From the NCBI GenBank assembly GCA_963739615.1, contig CAVUBD010000020.1, forward strand, positions 178,521 through 242,520: a stretch of DNA of 64,000 nucleotides, given 5' to 3'. Source of the stretch: Palsa-504 sp963739615 (lineage in GTDB: Bacteria > Actinomycetota > Actinomycetes > Streptosporangiales > Streptosporangiaceae). A program made the position numbers and the translations under genes. Numbering within the stretch: position 1 is the first letter of the stretch; every line of letters begins with the position of its first letter. The notes beneath the pieces were generated by a model. It was not told the origin of the DNA. It made no database searches and saw only the letters and a program-made list of their open reading frames with translations. This document shows, piece after piece, positions 22,733 to 32,061 of this stretch.

Positions 22733-25431
22733 CCGTCGAGACCGCGCGGGACACCGTGACCGTCACCATCGACGGGTTCGAGATCGCGGTGCCGAAGGGC
22801 ACCCTGATCATTAGGGCGGCCGAGCTGCTCGGCATCCAGATCCCGCGGTTCTGCGATCACCCGCTGCTCGACCCGATCGGCGCCTGCCGCCAGTGCCTGG
22901 TCGAGGTGGAAGGCCAGCGCAAGCCGATGGCCTCGTGCACCATCGCCTGCACCGAAGGCATGGTGGTGCGCACCCAGCTGACCTCGGCCGTCGCGGAGAA
23001 GGCGCAGCGGGGCGTGATGGAGCTGCTGCTCATCAACCATCCGCTTGACTGCCCGATGTGCGATAAGGGCGGCGAATGCCCGCTGCAGAACCAGGCCATG
23101 TCCTCGGGCCAGGGCGAGACCAGGTACGCCGAGGAGAAGAGGACCTTCGAAAAGCCGGTGGCCATCTCCACCGAGGTGCTGCTCGACCGCGAGCGGTGCA
23201 TCTCGTGCACCCGGTGCGTGCGGGTCTCCGAGGAGATCGCCGGGGACCCTTTCATCGACTTCCTCGAACGCGGCCCGAGCCAGATGATCGGCACCGCGGA
23301 AGGCAAGCCGTTCAACTCCTACTTCTCCGGCAACACCGTGCAGGTATGTCCGGTGGGCGCGCTCACCGGCGCCGCCTACCGGTTCCGGGCCCGGCCGTTC
23401 GACCTGGTGTCGGTGCCGAGCGTGTGCGAGCACTGCGCGTCCGGCTGCCGGCAGCGCACCGACATCAGGCGCGGCCGGGTGACGCGCCGGCTGGCGGGCT
23501 ATGACCCGGCCGTCAACGAGGAGTGGAACTGCGACAAGGGCCGGTGGGCGTTCACTTACGCGACCGAGCCTGACCGGCTGACCAGCCCGCTGGTCAGGGA
23601 CGAGGCCGGGGCGCTTGTTCCGGCGTCCTGGCCGCACGCGCTCGCGGTGGCTGCCGCCGGCCTGGCCGCGGCCCGGGGTGAACCGGACCAGGGAGCGCAG
23701 GGCACCCCGTACTGGGGTCCGCGCGGCGTCGGCGTCCTGACCGGCGGCCGGCTGACCCTGGAAGATGCCTACGCCTACGCGAAGTTCGCCCGGGTCGCCC
23801 TCGACACCAACAACGTCGACATGCGAGCCCGTCCCCACTCGGCCGAGGAGGAGCAGTTCCTGGCCGCCTGCGTGGCCGGGCGCGGCATCGGGGTGAGCTA
23901 CGCCGACCTGGAACAGGCGCCCGCGGTTCTGCTGGCCGGATTCGAGCCCGAGGATGAGTCGCCGATCGTCTTCCTGCGGCTGCACAAGGCGGCCAGGCGG
24001 CACGCCCTCAAGGTCTTCTCGATCGCGGCCCTGGCCAGCCCCGGGCTGGTCAAGCTGGGCGGTGAGCTGCTGACTACCCGGCCAGGGGACGAGCCCGCCG
24101 CGCTGAAGGCGCTGAACGTGCTGGCAGCGCTGGCCGGGGGGACGCCAGGGGGGTTTGGGGGGATGGCATCCCCCCAAGAGCAGGGGGGGTCTGGGGGGGA
24201 TCGTTCCCCCCGGGAAGACGCTTTCCGGGGGGCCGGCCGGGCCCTGGCCGCTCCTGGCGCGGTGATCCTCGTCGGCGAGCGGCTCGCCGCCGTGCCGGGC
24301 GCGCTCGCGGCCGCGGCCGAGCTCGCGGCCGCCTCAGGCGCCCGGCTGGCGTGGATTCCGCGCCGGGCGGGTGAGCGGGGCGCCGTCGAGGCGGGCGCCC
24401 TGCCGGGGCTGCTGCCCATCGGCCGCCCGGTGACCGACGCCGCGGCGCGCGCCGAGGTGGCCAGGATCTGGGGCAAGGGCTCGCTGCCCGCTACGCCGGG
24501 ACATGACACCGCGGGGATGCTCGCCGCGGTCGCCGACGGCGAACTCGGCGCCCTGGTGGTGGCCGGAGTAGACCCGGCGGACCTGCCAGATCCGCAAGCC
24601 GCGCTGCAGGCGATCGAGATGGCCCCCTTCGTGGTCAGCCTCGAGCTGCGGGCCAGCGAGATCACCGACCGCGCCGATGTGGTGTTCCCGGTCGCGGCCG
24701 TGGCCGAGAAGGCCGGGACGTTCGTGAACTGGGAAGGACGCGGCGGTTCGTTCGGCGCGGCGCTGCGGGTCCCCGAGGTGCGCACCGACCTGTACGTGCT
24801 CGGCGCGATCGCCGACCAGATGGATGTCCATCTCGGCCTGCCCGACGCGGCAGCCGCCCGCGCCGAACTAGCCGCCCTAGGCACCCACCGCGGCCCCCGC
24901 CCCGAAGCCCCCCGCCAGGGGGGCCCAGGGGGCCGAGGGGGTCTGGGGGGAAAGGTTTCCCCCCAGGAGCAGGGGGGGGCTGGGGGGGATCGTCCCCCCG
25001 GGGCAGTGGCGTCTGGGGGGGATCGTCCCCCCGGGGCAGTGGCGTCTGGGGGGGATCGTCCCCCCGGGGCAATACTTCTCTCCACCTGGCATCAGCTGCT
25101 GGACAGCGGGCGCATGCAGGACGGCGAGCCGTCCCTGGCGGGCACGGCCCGGCCGGTGCTGGCCAGGATGTCCGCGGCGACCGCGGCTGCGGCCGGCGTG
25201 GCCGACGGCGATAAGGTGACCGTGGCCAGCGAGCGGGGTTCGGTGACGGTTCCCGTCATGGTCGTGCCGATGGCGGACCACGTGGTCTGGCTTCCGGCGG
25301 CCGGACTGCCCGAAGCGGACCCGCCGGAGGCCGACCCGCAGCCGGGCCGCCCGGAGCACGCCAGTACTACCATCCGCGCCGGCCTCGGTGCGGGGCACGG
25401 CGCCACGGTGACGCTGAGGAGGCCGCAATGA
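22729..25431 (+). CDS. nuoG: NADH-quinone oxidoreductase subunit G, with two in-frame repeat insertions
   Basis: The 75-kDa subunit relaying electrons through several FeS clusters. The N-terminal ferredoxin domain has CDHPLLDPIGACRQCLVEVEG and MASCTIAC. A His/Cys cluster motif includes MCDKGGECPLQNQ, then RCISCTRCVRVSEE and VCEHCASGCRQRTD. The molybdopterin-oxidoreductase-like C-terminal half starts at about residue 220. Two G/C-rich repeats are translated inside this half (residues about 470-502 and 727-782), raising the length to 900 where about 800 is usual. Both keep the frame open. Starts at GTG in the nuoF stop; ATGA overlap with nuoH. Confidence 0.96.
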   Translation: MTVETARDTVTVTIDGFEIAVPKGTLIIRAAELLGIQIPRFCDHPLLDPIGACRQCLVEVEGQRKPMASCTIACTEGMVVRTQLTSAVAEKAQRGVMELLLINHPLDCPMCDKGGECPLQNQAMSSGQGETRYAEEKRTFEKPVAISTEVLLDRERCISCTRCVRVSEEIAGDPFIDFLERGPSQMIGTAEGKPFNSYFSGNTVQVCPVGALTGAAYRFRARPFDLVSVPSVCEHCASGCRQRTDIRRGRVTRRLAGYDPAVNEEWNCDKGRWAFTYATEPDRLTSPLVRDEAGALVPASWPHALAVAAAGLAAARGEPDQGAQGTPYWGPRGVGVLTGGRLTLEDAYAYAKFARVALDTNNVDMRARPHSAEEEQFLAACVAGRGIGVSYADLEQAPAVLLAGFEPEDESPIVFLRLHKAARRHALKVFSIAALASPGLVKLGGELLTTRPGDEPAALKALNVLAALAGGTPGGFGGMASPQEQGGSGGDRSPREDAFRGAGRALAAPGAVILVGERLAAVPGALAAAAELAAASGARLAWIPRRAGERGAVEAGALPGLLPIGRPVTDAAARAEVARIWGKGSLPATPGHDTAGMLAAVADGELGALVVAGVDPADLPDPQAALQAIEMAPFVVSLELRASEITDRADVVFPVAAVAEKAGTFVNWEGRGGSFGAALRVPEVRTDLYVLGAIADQMDVHLGLPDAAAARAELAALGTHRGPRPEAPRQGGPGGRGGLGGKVSPQEQGGAGGDRPPGAVASGGDRPPGAVASGGDRPPGAILLSTWHQLLDSGRMQDGEPSLAGTARPVLARMSAATAAAAGVADGDKVTVASERGSVTVPVMVVPMADHVVWLPAAGLPEADPPEADPQPGRPEHASTTIRAGLGAGHGATVTLRRPQ
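24136..24232. repeat. G/C-rich hairpin repeat inserted in frame in nuoG (copy B)
   Basis: A single-unit version: G-runs with TTTGGGGGG, then CATCCCCCCAAGAGCAGGGG, then a seven-G/ATCG/C-run hairpin. It ends in a variant tail (GGGAAGACGCTTTCC) not seen in the other copies. It codes SPQEQGGSGGDRSPR, nearly the peptide of copy A. Confidence 0.88.
24908..25074. repeat. G/C-rich hairpin repeat inserted in frame in nuoG (copy C)
   Basis: The same head as copy A (CCAGGGGGGCCCAGGGGGCC and so on), the CCCCCAGGAGCAGGGG module, then the 33-bp hairpin unit two and a half to three times, ending in GGGGCAATAC. The peptide is SGGDRPPGAVA repeated. It is the largest C-terminal insertion in NuoG and can fold into consecutive hairpins or G-quadruplexes. 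Confidence 0.9.
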
Positions 25432-26774
25432 CGGACCAGGGAGCACTGCTCGCAGCTCCCGGCGCAGACCCGACGCTCGCCGACTTCAACCAGCTCATCT
25501 GGTGGATGGTGCTGCTGAAGGTCGTCATCGTCTTCCTCTTCCTGCTGCTCACGACCATCTTCATGATCTGGGCGGAACGGCGGGTCATCGGCCGGATGCA
25601 GAGCCGTCCGGGCCCCAACCGGGCCGGCCCGTTCGGCCTGCTTCAGCCGGTCGCGGACGCGCTCAAGCTGCCGTTGAAGGAAGACATCATCCCGCTGGGC
25701 GCGGACAAGCTGCTGTTCGTGGTCGCGCCGGTGCTGTCCGGGTCGATCGCCTTCGTCGCCTTTTCTGTCATCCCGTGGGGCCCGGTAGTCTCGATCTTCC
25801 ACCACTACACCCCGCTGCAGCTCACCGACCTGCCGGTGGCGGTGCTGTTCGTACTGGCCATGAGCTCGGTCGGCGTGTACGGGATCGTGCTGGCGGGCTG
25901 GGCGTCGGGATCGCCTTACTCGCTGCTCGGCGCGCTGCGGTCCGCCGCGCAGGTGATCAGCTACGAGATCGCGATGGGGCTCGCGTTCGTGGCCGTGTTC
26001 CTGTACGCGGGCTCGCTGTCCACCTCCGCGATCGTCCGTGCGCAGCAGCACGAGTGGTACGCGTGGCTGCTGCCGGTCTCGTTCGTGATCTACCTGTTCA
26101 CCATGGTCGGCGAGACCAACAGGCTGCCGTTCGACCTGCCCGAGGGCGAGGGCGAGCTGGTGGCCGGCTATCACACCGAGTACTCGTCGATGAAGTTCGC
26201 GATGTTCTACCTCGCCGAGTACATCAACATGACCACGGTTGCCGCGCTCGCGACGACGCTGTTCCTCGGCGGCTGGCGGGCGCCGTGGCCGCTGTCGCTG
26301 TGGTCGGGCGCGAACACCGGCTGGTGGCCGGTGCTCTGGTTCGTGATCAAGGTCTACATCTTCTTGTTCTGCTACATCTGGCTGCGCGGGACCCTGCCCA
26401 GGGTCCGGTATGACCAGCTGATGGACATCGGCTGGAAGTTCCTCATCCCGGTCTCCATCGTCTGGATCCTGCTGATCGCCACCGTGCGCGCCTGGCGGCT
26501 GGATACCCGCAGCCCGGCCCCGTACGCCGTCTTCGGTTTCGTCATCGTGCTCATCCTGGCGCTGGCCTGGATGTGGGACAGCGCCGCGCAGCAGCGGGCG
26601 GCGAAGTACGCGGCGCCCGCGGAATCCGAGGCCGCCGAGCCGGGCCAGGCGGCGCCAGCGGCTGGCCCAGCCGCTAGCGGGGCCGCCTTCCCGGTGCCGC
26701 CGCTCGACCTGCCGCACTATCACGGCATCGGTATCGACAACGAAACCTCCACCAAGGAGGTCACAGGTGCTTGA
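25428..26774 (+). CDS. nuoH: NADH-quinone oxidoreductase subunit H
   Basis: The membrane subunit lining the quinone channel, eight or more helices. The conserved ERRVIGRMQSRPGPNRAGP, LLGALRSAAQVISYEI, TNRLPFDLPEGEGELVAGYHTEYSS and WLRGTLPRVRYDQLM are all present. 448 residues, with an Ala/Pro/Glu C-terminal extension of about 60 residues. ATGA overlap with nuoG; the stop overlaps the nuoI GTG. Confidence 0.97.
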   Translation: MTDQGALLAAPGADPTLADFNQLIWWMVLLKVVIVFLFLLLTTIFMIWAERRVIGRMQSRPGPNRAGPFGLLQPVADALKLPLKEDIIPLGADKLLFVVAPVLSGSIAFVAFSVIPWGPVVSIFHHYTPLQLTDLPVAVLFVLAMSSVGVYGIVLAGWASGSPYSLLGALRSAAQVISYEIAMGLAFVAVFLYAGSLSTSAIVRAQQHEWYAWLLPVSFVIYLFTMVGETNRLPFDLPEGEGELVAGYHTEYSSMKFAMFYLAEYINMTTVAALATTLFLGGWRAPWPLSLWSGANTGWWPVLWFVIKVYIFLFCYIWLRGTLPRVRYDQLMDIGWKFLIPVSIVWILLIATVRAWRLDTRSPAPYAVFGFVIVLILALAWMWDSAAQQRAAKYAAPAESEAAEPGQAAPAAGPAASGAAFPVPPLDLPHYHGIGIDNETSTKEVTGA

Positions 26775-27360
26775 TTTCCTCAACCCGATCAAGGGCTTCG
26801 GGGTGACCTTCACCGAGATGTTCCGGAAGGTCGAGACCGTCTATTACCCGGAGGATAAACGGCCGACCGCGCCGCGGTACCACGGCCACCACCAGCTCAA
26901 CCGGTGGCCGGACGGGCTGGAGAAGTGCATCGGCTGCGAGCTGTGCGCGTGGGCCTGCCCGGCCGACGCCATCTACGTCGAGGGCCGGGACAACACGGCG
27001 GACGGCCGGTACTCCCCGGGTGAGCGCTACGGGGCCGTCTACCAGATCAACTACCTGCGCTGCATCTTGTGCGGGATGTGCATCGAGGCCTGCCCGACCC
27101 GCGCGCTGACCATGACCAACGAGTACGAGATCGCCGACGACAGCCGCCTGAACCTGATCTGGACCAAGGAGCAGCTGCTCGCGCCGCTGGCGGCCGGGAT
27201 GGAGGCGCCGCCTCACCCTATGCGCCTCGGCGACAACGAGAAGGATTATTACCGGCTGGGTGCGGCCGGCGTGGTGGCGGGGCCGCGCGCGCCGGGCATG
27301 GCGGGACCGAGCGGCCCGTCCGGCCCCGCCGACGACGGCGCCGGGGAGGCCAGGAGATGA
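26767..27360 (+). CDS. nuoI: NADH-quinone oxidoreductase subunit I
   Basis: Two [4Fe-4S] clusters (N6a/N6b) linking the peripheral arm to N2. The motifs CIGCELCAWACPADAIY and CILCGMCIEACPTRALT are complete. 197 residues with a Gly/Pro/Ala tail. The GTG start at 26767 has AGGAGGTCACAG upstream, a strong ribosome site inside the nuoH end. ATGA overlap with nuoJ. Confidence 0.97.
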   Translation: MLDFLNPIKGFGVTFTEMFRKVETVYYPEDKRPTAPRYHGHHQLNRWPDGLEKCIGCELCAWACPADAIYVEGRDNTADGRYSPGERYGAVYQINYLRCILCGMCIEACPTRALTMTNEYEIADDSRLNLIWTKEQLLAPLAAGMEAPPHPMRLGDNEKDYYRLGAAGVVAGPRAPGMAGPSGPSGPADDGAGEARR

Positions 27361-28181
27361 CACGAGACCTCGCCGCGGCCAGCACCAACAGCGACGTGAT
27401 CGCGCGGGAGACCATTTTCTGGATTCTCGCCGTTGCCTCGGTGGGCGCCGCGCTGGCCATGATCCTGGTCAGGCGGGCCGTGCACTGTGCCCTGATGCTG
27501 GCCGTCGTGATGCTGTCGCTGGCCACCATGTATGCCATGCAGGGCGCGCCCTTCCTCGCGTTCGTGCAGATCATCGTGTACACCGGCGCCGTCCTCATGC
27601 TGTTCCTCTTCGTCATCATGCTGATCGGGATCAGCTCGGCGGACTCGATCGTGGAGACGATCAAGGGCCAGCGGATGGCGGCCGGCCTGGCCGCCATCGG
27701 TCTGCTGGTGATCCTGATCCTCAGCATCGGGCACGCGGCCCTCGGCCCGGCGGCCCGGCCTACCGCGGCGAACGGGGTGGGTAACCTGTCCGGGCTCGCG
27801 GACCTGATCTTCACCACCTACGTGTTCCCGTTCGAGGCCACCGGCGCGCTGCTCATCACGGCCGCGCTCGGCGCGATGGTGCTCGCGCACCGCGAGCGCA
27901 CTTCGCCCAAGCCGACCCAGCGCGACCTGGCCGCCAGGAGACTGCGGAGCGGGCAATTGGCCCCCGACCCGTCGCCCGGTGTCTACGCGCTGCACGACGC
28001 CGCGGACCGGCCGGCCCTGCTGCCGGACGGCAGTACCTCCGAGCTTTCTGTCAGCCCGGTGCTGGCCCCGCGGGCCGTGACGCAGGCACCACCGTCCGTT
28101 CGGGCCGTTGATGAGCCGGAAGCCATCACGGCGGAAAGCGGCGAGCGGGAGCCCACGCCGTCCGGGAGGGCCGACTCATGA
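27357..28181 (+). CDS. nuoJ: NADH-quinone oxidoreductase subunit J
   Basis: Membrane subunit with five helices in the first 165 residues (FWILAVASVGAALAMILV, ALMLAVVMLSLATMYAM, FVQIIVYTGAVLMLFLFVIML with the pi-bulge helix 3). From ATG at 27357 the product is 274 residues; about 100 form a hydrophilic C-terminal tail, as in other actinobacterial NuoJ. The reading frame extends upstream into nuoI without family match. Overlaps nuoI and nuoK by ATGA. Confidence 0.96.
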   Translation: MTRDLAAASTNSDVIARETIFWILAVASVGAALAMILVRRAVHCALMLAVVMLSLATMYAMQGAPFLAFVQIIVYTGAVLMLFLFVIMLIGISSADSIVETIKGQRMAAGLAAIGLLVILILSIGHAALGPAARPTAANGVGNLSGLADLIFTTYVFPFEATGALLITAALGAMVLAHRERTSPKPTQRDLAARRLRSGQLAPDPSPGVYALHDAADRPALLPDGSTSELSVSPVLAPRAVTQAPPSVRAVDEPEAITAESGEREPTPSGRADS

Positions 28182-28477
28182 GCCCGGTGCACTACGTAGC
28201 GCTTTCGGTGATCTTGTTCGTGATCGGCGGGGTCGGCGTGCTCGTGCGGCGCAACGCCATCGTGGTGTTCATGTGCATCGAGCTGATGCTGAACGCGTGC
28301 AACCTGGCCTTCGTGGCCTTCGCCAGCATGCACGGCAACCTGGACGGGCAGGTCATCGCGTTCTTCGTGATGGTGGTGGCCGCCGCCGAGGTGGTCGTCG
28401 GCCTCGCGATCTTGATGGCGATCTTCCGGGCCCGCCGGTCGGCGTCGGTGGACGACGCGAACCTGCTGAAGTACTGA
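28178..28477 (+). CDS. nuoK: NADH-quinone oxidoreductase subunit K
   Basis: A 99-residue three-helix antiporter-like subunit. Membrane glutamates needed for proton pumping are seen in MCIELMLNACNLAFVAF and VVAAAEVVVGLAILMAIFR. ATGA overlap with nuoJ; ten bases before nuoL. Confidence 0.97.
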   Translation: MSPVHYVALSVILFVIGGVGVLVRRNAIVVFMCIELMLNACNLAFVAFASMHGNLDGQVIAFFVMVVAAAEVVVGLAILMAIFRARRSASVDDANLLKY

Positions 28478-28487
28478 GCCGAAAGGG

Positions 28488-30442
28488 ATGACGACGTTGA
28501 CAGGCACGGTCTTGGGGCATGCCGCCGATGCCCATGCCCTGGCCGCGACCGTAGCCACCGTGCCGGCCACGGGCGCGCTGCGGCTGTCGTGGCTGCTGCT
28601 CGCCTTCCCGCTGTTCGGGGCGGCCGTGCTGCTGCTCGGCGGCCGGCGCACCAACCGATGGGGGCACCTGCTCGGCGTGGCCATGCCGGTCGCGGCGTTC
28701 GTCTACGGCATGATCGCCTTCTTCACCCTGCTCGGGGACACCAACCGCATCCAGGACCAGCGCCTGTACTCATGGATTGCGGTGGCGCACTTCCAGGTGA
28801 ACGTGTCGTTGCTTATCGACCCGCTGTCGATCTGCTTCGTGCTGCTCATCACCGGGGTCGGGTCGCTGATCCACATCTACTCGGTCGGCTACATGGCGCA
28901 CGACACCGACCGGCGCCGGTTCTTCGGCTACATGAACCTGTTCATCGCCGCCATGCTGCTGCTGGTCCTGGCCGACAACTACCTGGTGCTCTACGTCGGG
29001 TGGGAGGGCGTCGGCCTGGCCTCCTACCTGCTGATCGGGTTCTGGCAGTACAAGCCCTCGGCGGCGGTCGCGGCCAAGAAGGCGTTCATCGTCAACCGGG
29101 TCGGCGACGCCGGCCTCACGCTGGCCATCTTCCTGATGTTCAGCGAGTTCGGCACGACCTCGTTCACCGGGGTGTTCGGCTCGGTGCAGTCCGGCGGCAG
29201 CGGCGTGGCCACCGCGCTCGGGCTGCTGCTGCTGCTCGGCGCGTGCGGGAAGTCCGCGCAGGTGCCGCTGCAGTCCTGGCTGCTTGACGCGATGGAGGGC
29301 CCCACCCCGGTGTCGGCGCTCATCCACGCGGCCACCATGGTCACCGCCGGGGTGTACCTGCTGGTGCGGTCCAACCCGATTCTCGCGATCACCCCCGACG
29401 CCCGGCTGGCGGTGGTCATCGTGGGCACGGTCACGCTGCTGTTCGGCGGCATCATCGCCTCAGCCAAGGACGACATCAAGAAGTCGCTCGCCGGGTCCAC
29501 CATGAGCCAGATCGGCTACATGACGCTCGGCGCCGGCCTCGGGCCAGAGGGCTACGTCTTCGCGATCGCGCTCCTGCTCTCGCACGGGTTCTACAAGGCG
29601 TGCCTGTTCCTCGACGCCGGCTCGGTCATGCACTCCATGAACGACGAGGTGAACATGCGGCGGTTCGGTGGCCTGGCCCGGTACATGCCGGTCACCTACG
29701 TCACGTTCGGCCTCTCCTACCTCGCCATCGCCGGCATTCCGCCGTTCTCCGGGTTCTTCACCAAGGACCCCATCATCGAAGCGGACTTCACCGAGCACGG
29801 CAGCGTAGGCTGGATTCTCGGCATCTGCGCGCTGATCGGCGCGGGCATCACCGCGTTCTACATCACCAGGATGCTGCTCATGACCTGGCACGGGAAGCAG
29901 CGCTGGGCCGAGGGCGCGCACCCGCACGAGTCGCCTCCTGTGATGACCTATCCGCTGATCGTGCTCGCGATCGGCGCGGTGGGGCCGGCGCGTTCCTCAT
30001 CATCAACGACCGGCTCCAGGACTTCCTCGCCCCGGTTGTCGGGGTGCCGCCGGTCGAGCACGGGATTATCACGCTCTCCTCGATCCTGTCGCTGGTGCTG
30101 GCGCTGGCCGGCATCGGCCTCGCCTGGGTGATGTACGGCCGGGTTCCGGTCCCGGCCACGCCGCCGAAAGGGCGGTTTCCCGTCGTCGCCGCCCGAAAAG
30201 ACCTCTACGGCGATGCCTTCAACGAATCGGTCCTGATGCGGCCCGGGCAGTGGCTGACCAGGCTGTCGGTGTACTTCGACAACCGGGGCGTGGACGGGCT
30301 CGTGAACACGCTGGCCGCCGGCGTGGGCGGGACATCGGGTCGGCTGCGCAAGCTGCAGACCGGCTTCGTGCGCTCCTACGCGCTGTCCATGTTCTTCGGC
30401 GCGGCGGTACTTGTCACCTTGCTCCTAGTGGTGAGGCTCTGA
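28488..30442 (+). CDS. nuoL: NADH-quinone oxidoreductase subunit L, with an apparent single-base frameshift
   Basis: The distal proton-pumping, antiporter-type subunit. Hallmarks are LYVGWEGVGLASYLLIGFW, the lysine-bearing KKAFIVNRVGDAG, LQSWLLDAMEGPTPVSALIHAATMV and FFTKDPIIE. At 29981-29984 the coding frame needs GTG GGG GCC, but only four Gs are present. The next frame carries the C-terminal transverse helix and TMS16 (AFLIINDRLQDFLAP onward to ALSMFFGAAVLVTLLLVVRL). Corrected length about 651 residues; uncorrected, it would stop at 30131 with nonsense residues. The stop overlaps nuoM as TGATG. The neighbours are intact, so an error in a G-run is likeliest. Confidence 0.92.
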
Positions 30443-32061
30443 TGAATGGCTTTCCCTGGCTGACCGTCGCAGGCGCGGTGCCGCTCGCGGGGGCCCTGGT
30501 GCTCTCGCTGATCCCCGGCGTGCCGCCGGACAGCGCGGAGGCCGGCCGGCGCTCGCGTGAGGCGCTGACCAAGTGGCTGGCGCTGGCGTTCTCGCTGGTG
30601 ACGCTGGTCGTCGTGATCATCATCGCGGTCAGGTTCCAAGTCGGCGGCCCGAACTACCAGTTCACCGAGGTCTACTCGTGGATCCCGGCGTTCGGTGTCC
30701 ACTACGCGGTCGGCGTCGACGGCATCGCGCTGGTGCTCATCGCCATGTCCGCGGTGCTGATGCCGGTGGTGATCCTGGCCTCGTGGCACGACGCCGAGTC
30801 CGGCCGGCACAGCGTGAAGACGTACTTCGCGCTGATGCTGGTGCTCGAGACGATGATGATCGGCGTCTTCGCGGCCACCGACGTCTTCCTTTTCTACGTG
30901 TTCTTCGAGGCCATGCTGGTGCCGATGTACTTCATGATCGGCAGCTACGGCGTCGGCAAGCGGCAGTACGCGGCGGTCAAGTTCCTGCTCTACAGCCTGC
31001 TCGGCGGGCTGCTCATGCTGGTCGCGGTCATCGCGCTTTACGTGTACTCCACCCGCAGCGCCGTGACGGGGTACCACGGCACGTTCCTGTTCAACGTGCT
31101 GATCCACGTGCCGCTGAGCCCGACCGTGCAGAAGTGGCTGTTCCTGGGATTCTTCATCGCGTTCGCGATCAAGGCGCCGCTGTGGCCGTTCCACACCTGG
31201 CTGCCCGACGCCGCGGCGGCGTCGCAGCCGGGCGCCGCGGTGCTGCTGGTCGGCGTGCTGGATAAGGTCGGCACGTTCGGGATGCTGCGGTACTGCTTCG
31301 AACTGTTCCCGGACGGCGCGAAGTACTTCACGCCGCTGGTCATCACGCTGGCCGTGATCGCGGTCTTGTACGGGGCCATCGTCGCGATCGGCCAGCAGGA
31401 CATGAAGCGGCTGATCGCCTACACGTCTGTCTCCCACTTCGGCCTGATCACGCTCGGCGTCTTCGCGATGACCAGCCAGGGCATGTCAGGCGCGACGTTG
31501 TACATGGTCAACCACGGCTTCGCCACCGGCGCGCTGTTCCTGCTGGCCGGATTCCTCATCATCCGGCGCGGCTCAAGCCGGATCGCGGACTACGGCGGCG
31601 TGCAGAAGGTCGCCCCGGTGCTGGCCGGGCTCTTCCTGATCTCCGGCCTGGCCGGGCTCTCGCTGCCCGGTCTTTCCACGTTCGTCAGCGAGTTCCTCGT
31701 CCTGCTCGGGACCTTCTCCCGGTACAAGCTGCCCGCCATCTTCGCCACCGCGGGGATCATCCTGGCCGCGATCTATATCTTGTGGATGTACCAGCGCGTG
31801 GCCGGCGGGCCGGTCCGCGAGCAGGTGGCGGGGATGAAGGACCTCAGGCCGCGGGAACTGCTCGCGGTCGCGCCGCTGGTCGTGCTGATCATCGGGGTTG
31901 GCGTCTACCCCAAGCCGGTGCTCGACATCATCAATCCCGCCGTGCGGGTGACGATGGCGCAGGTGCGCACGACCGATCCGGTGCCCGCGCATCCCGCGCC
32001 CGGGTTCAGCACGGCGGCCGTTTACACGATGACCGCCGCGCAGAAGGGAATCGCACCGTGA
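30442..32061 (+). CDS. nuoM: NADH-quinone oxidoreductase subunit M
   Basis: Antiporter-like proton-pumping subunit, 539 residues and 14 helices. Signature stretches are FFEAMLVPMYFMIG (membrane Glu), FAIKAPLWPFHTWLPDAAA (Lys and channel His), IAYTSVSHFGLITLG and LSTFVSEFLVLLG. ATG at 30442 overlaps the nuoL stop; its own stop overlaps the nuoN GTG. Confidence 0.97.
   Translation: MNGFPWLTVAGAVPLAGALVLSLIPGVPPDSAEAGRRSREALTKWLALAFSLVTLVVVIIIAVRFQVGGPNYQFTEVYSWIPAFGVHYAVGVDGIALVLIAMSAVLMPVVILASWHDAESGRHSVKTYFALMLVLETMMIGVFAATDVFLFYVFFEAMLVPMYFMIGSYGVGKRQYAAVKFLLYSLLGGLLMLVAVIALYVYSTRSAVTGYHGTFLFNVLIHVPLSPTVQKWLFLGFFIAFAIKAPLWPFHTWLPDAAAASQPGAAVLLVGVLDKVGTFGMLRYCFELFPDGAKYFTPLVITLAVIAVLYGAIVAIGQQDMKRLIAYTSVSHFGLITLGVFAMTSQGMSGATLYMVNHGFATGALFLLAGFLIIRRGSSRIADYGGVQKVAPVLAGLFLISGLAGLSLPGLSTFVSEFLVLLGTFSRYKLPAIFATAGIILAAIYILWMYQRVAGGPVREQVAGMKDLRPRELLAVAPLVVLIIGVGVYPKPVLDIINPAVRVTMAQVRTTDPVPAHPAPGFSTAAVYTMTAAQKGIAP

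Noticed and set aside
22441..24177. 578-codon minus-strand frame opposite nuoF/nuoG
   Set aside because: High-GC shadow; nuoF and nuoG cysteine motifs prove the plus strand.
15459..25074. CRISPR array reading of the repeated units
   Set aside because: Units are contiguous 33-bp tandem copies within coding frames without variable spacers, and no cas genes are present.
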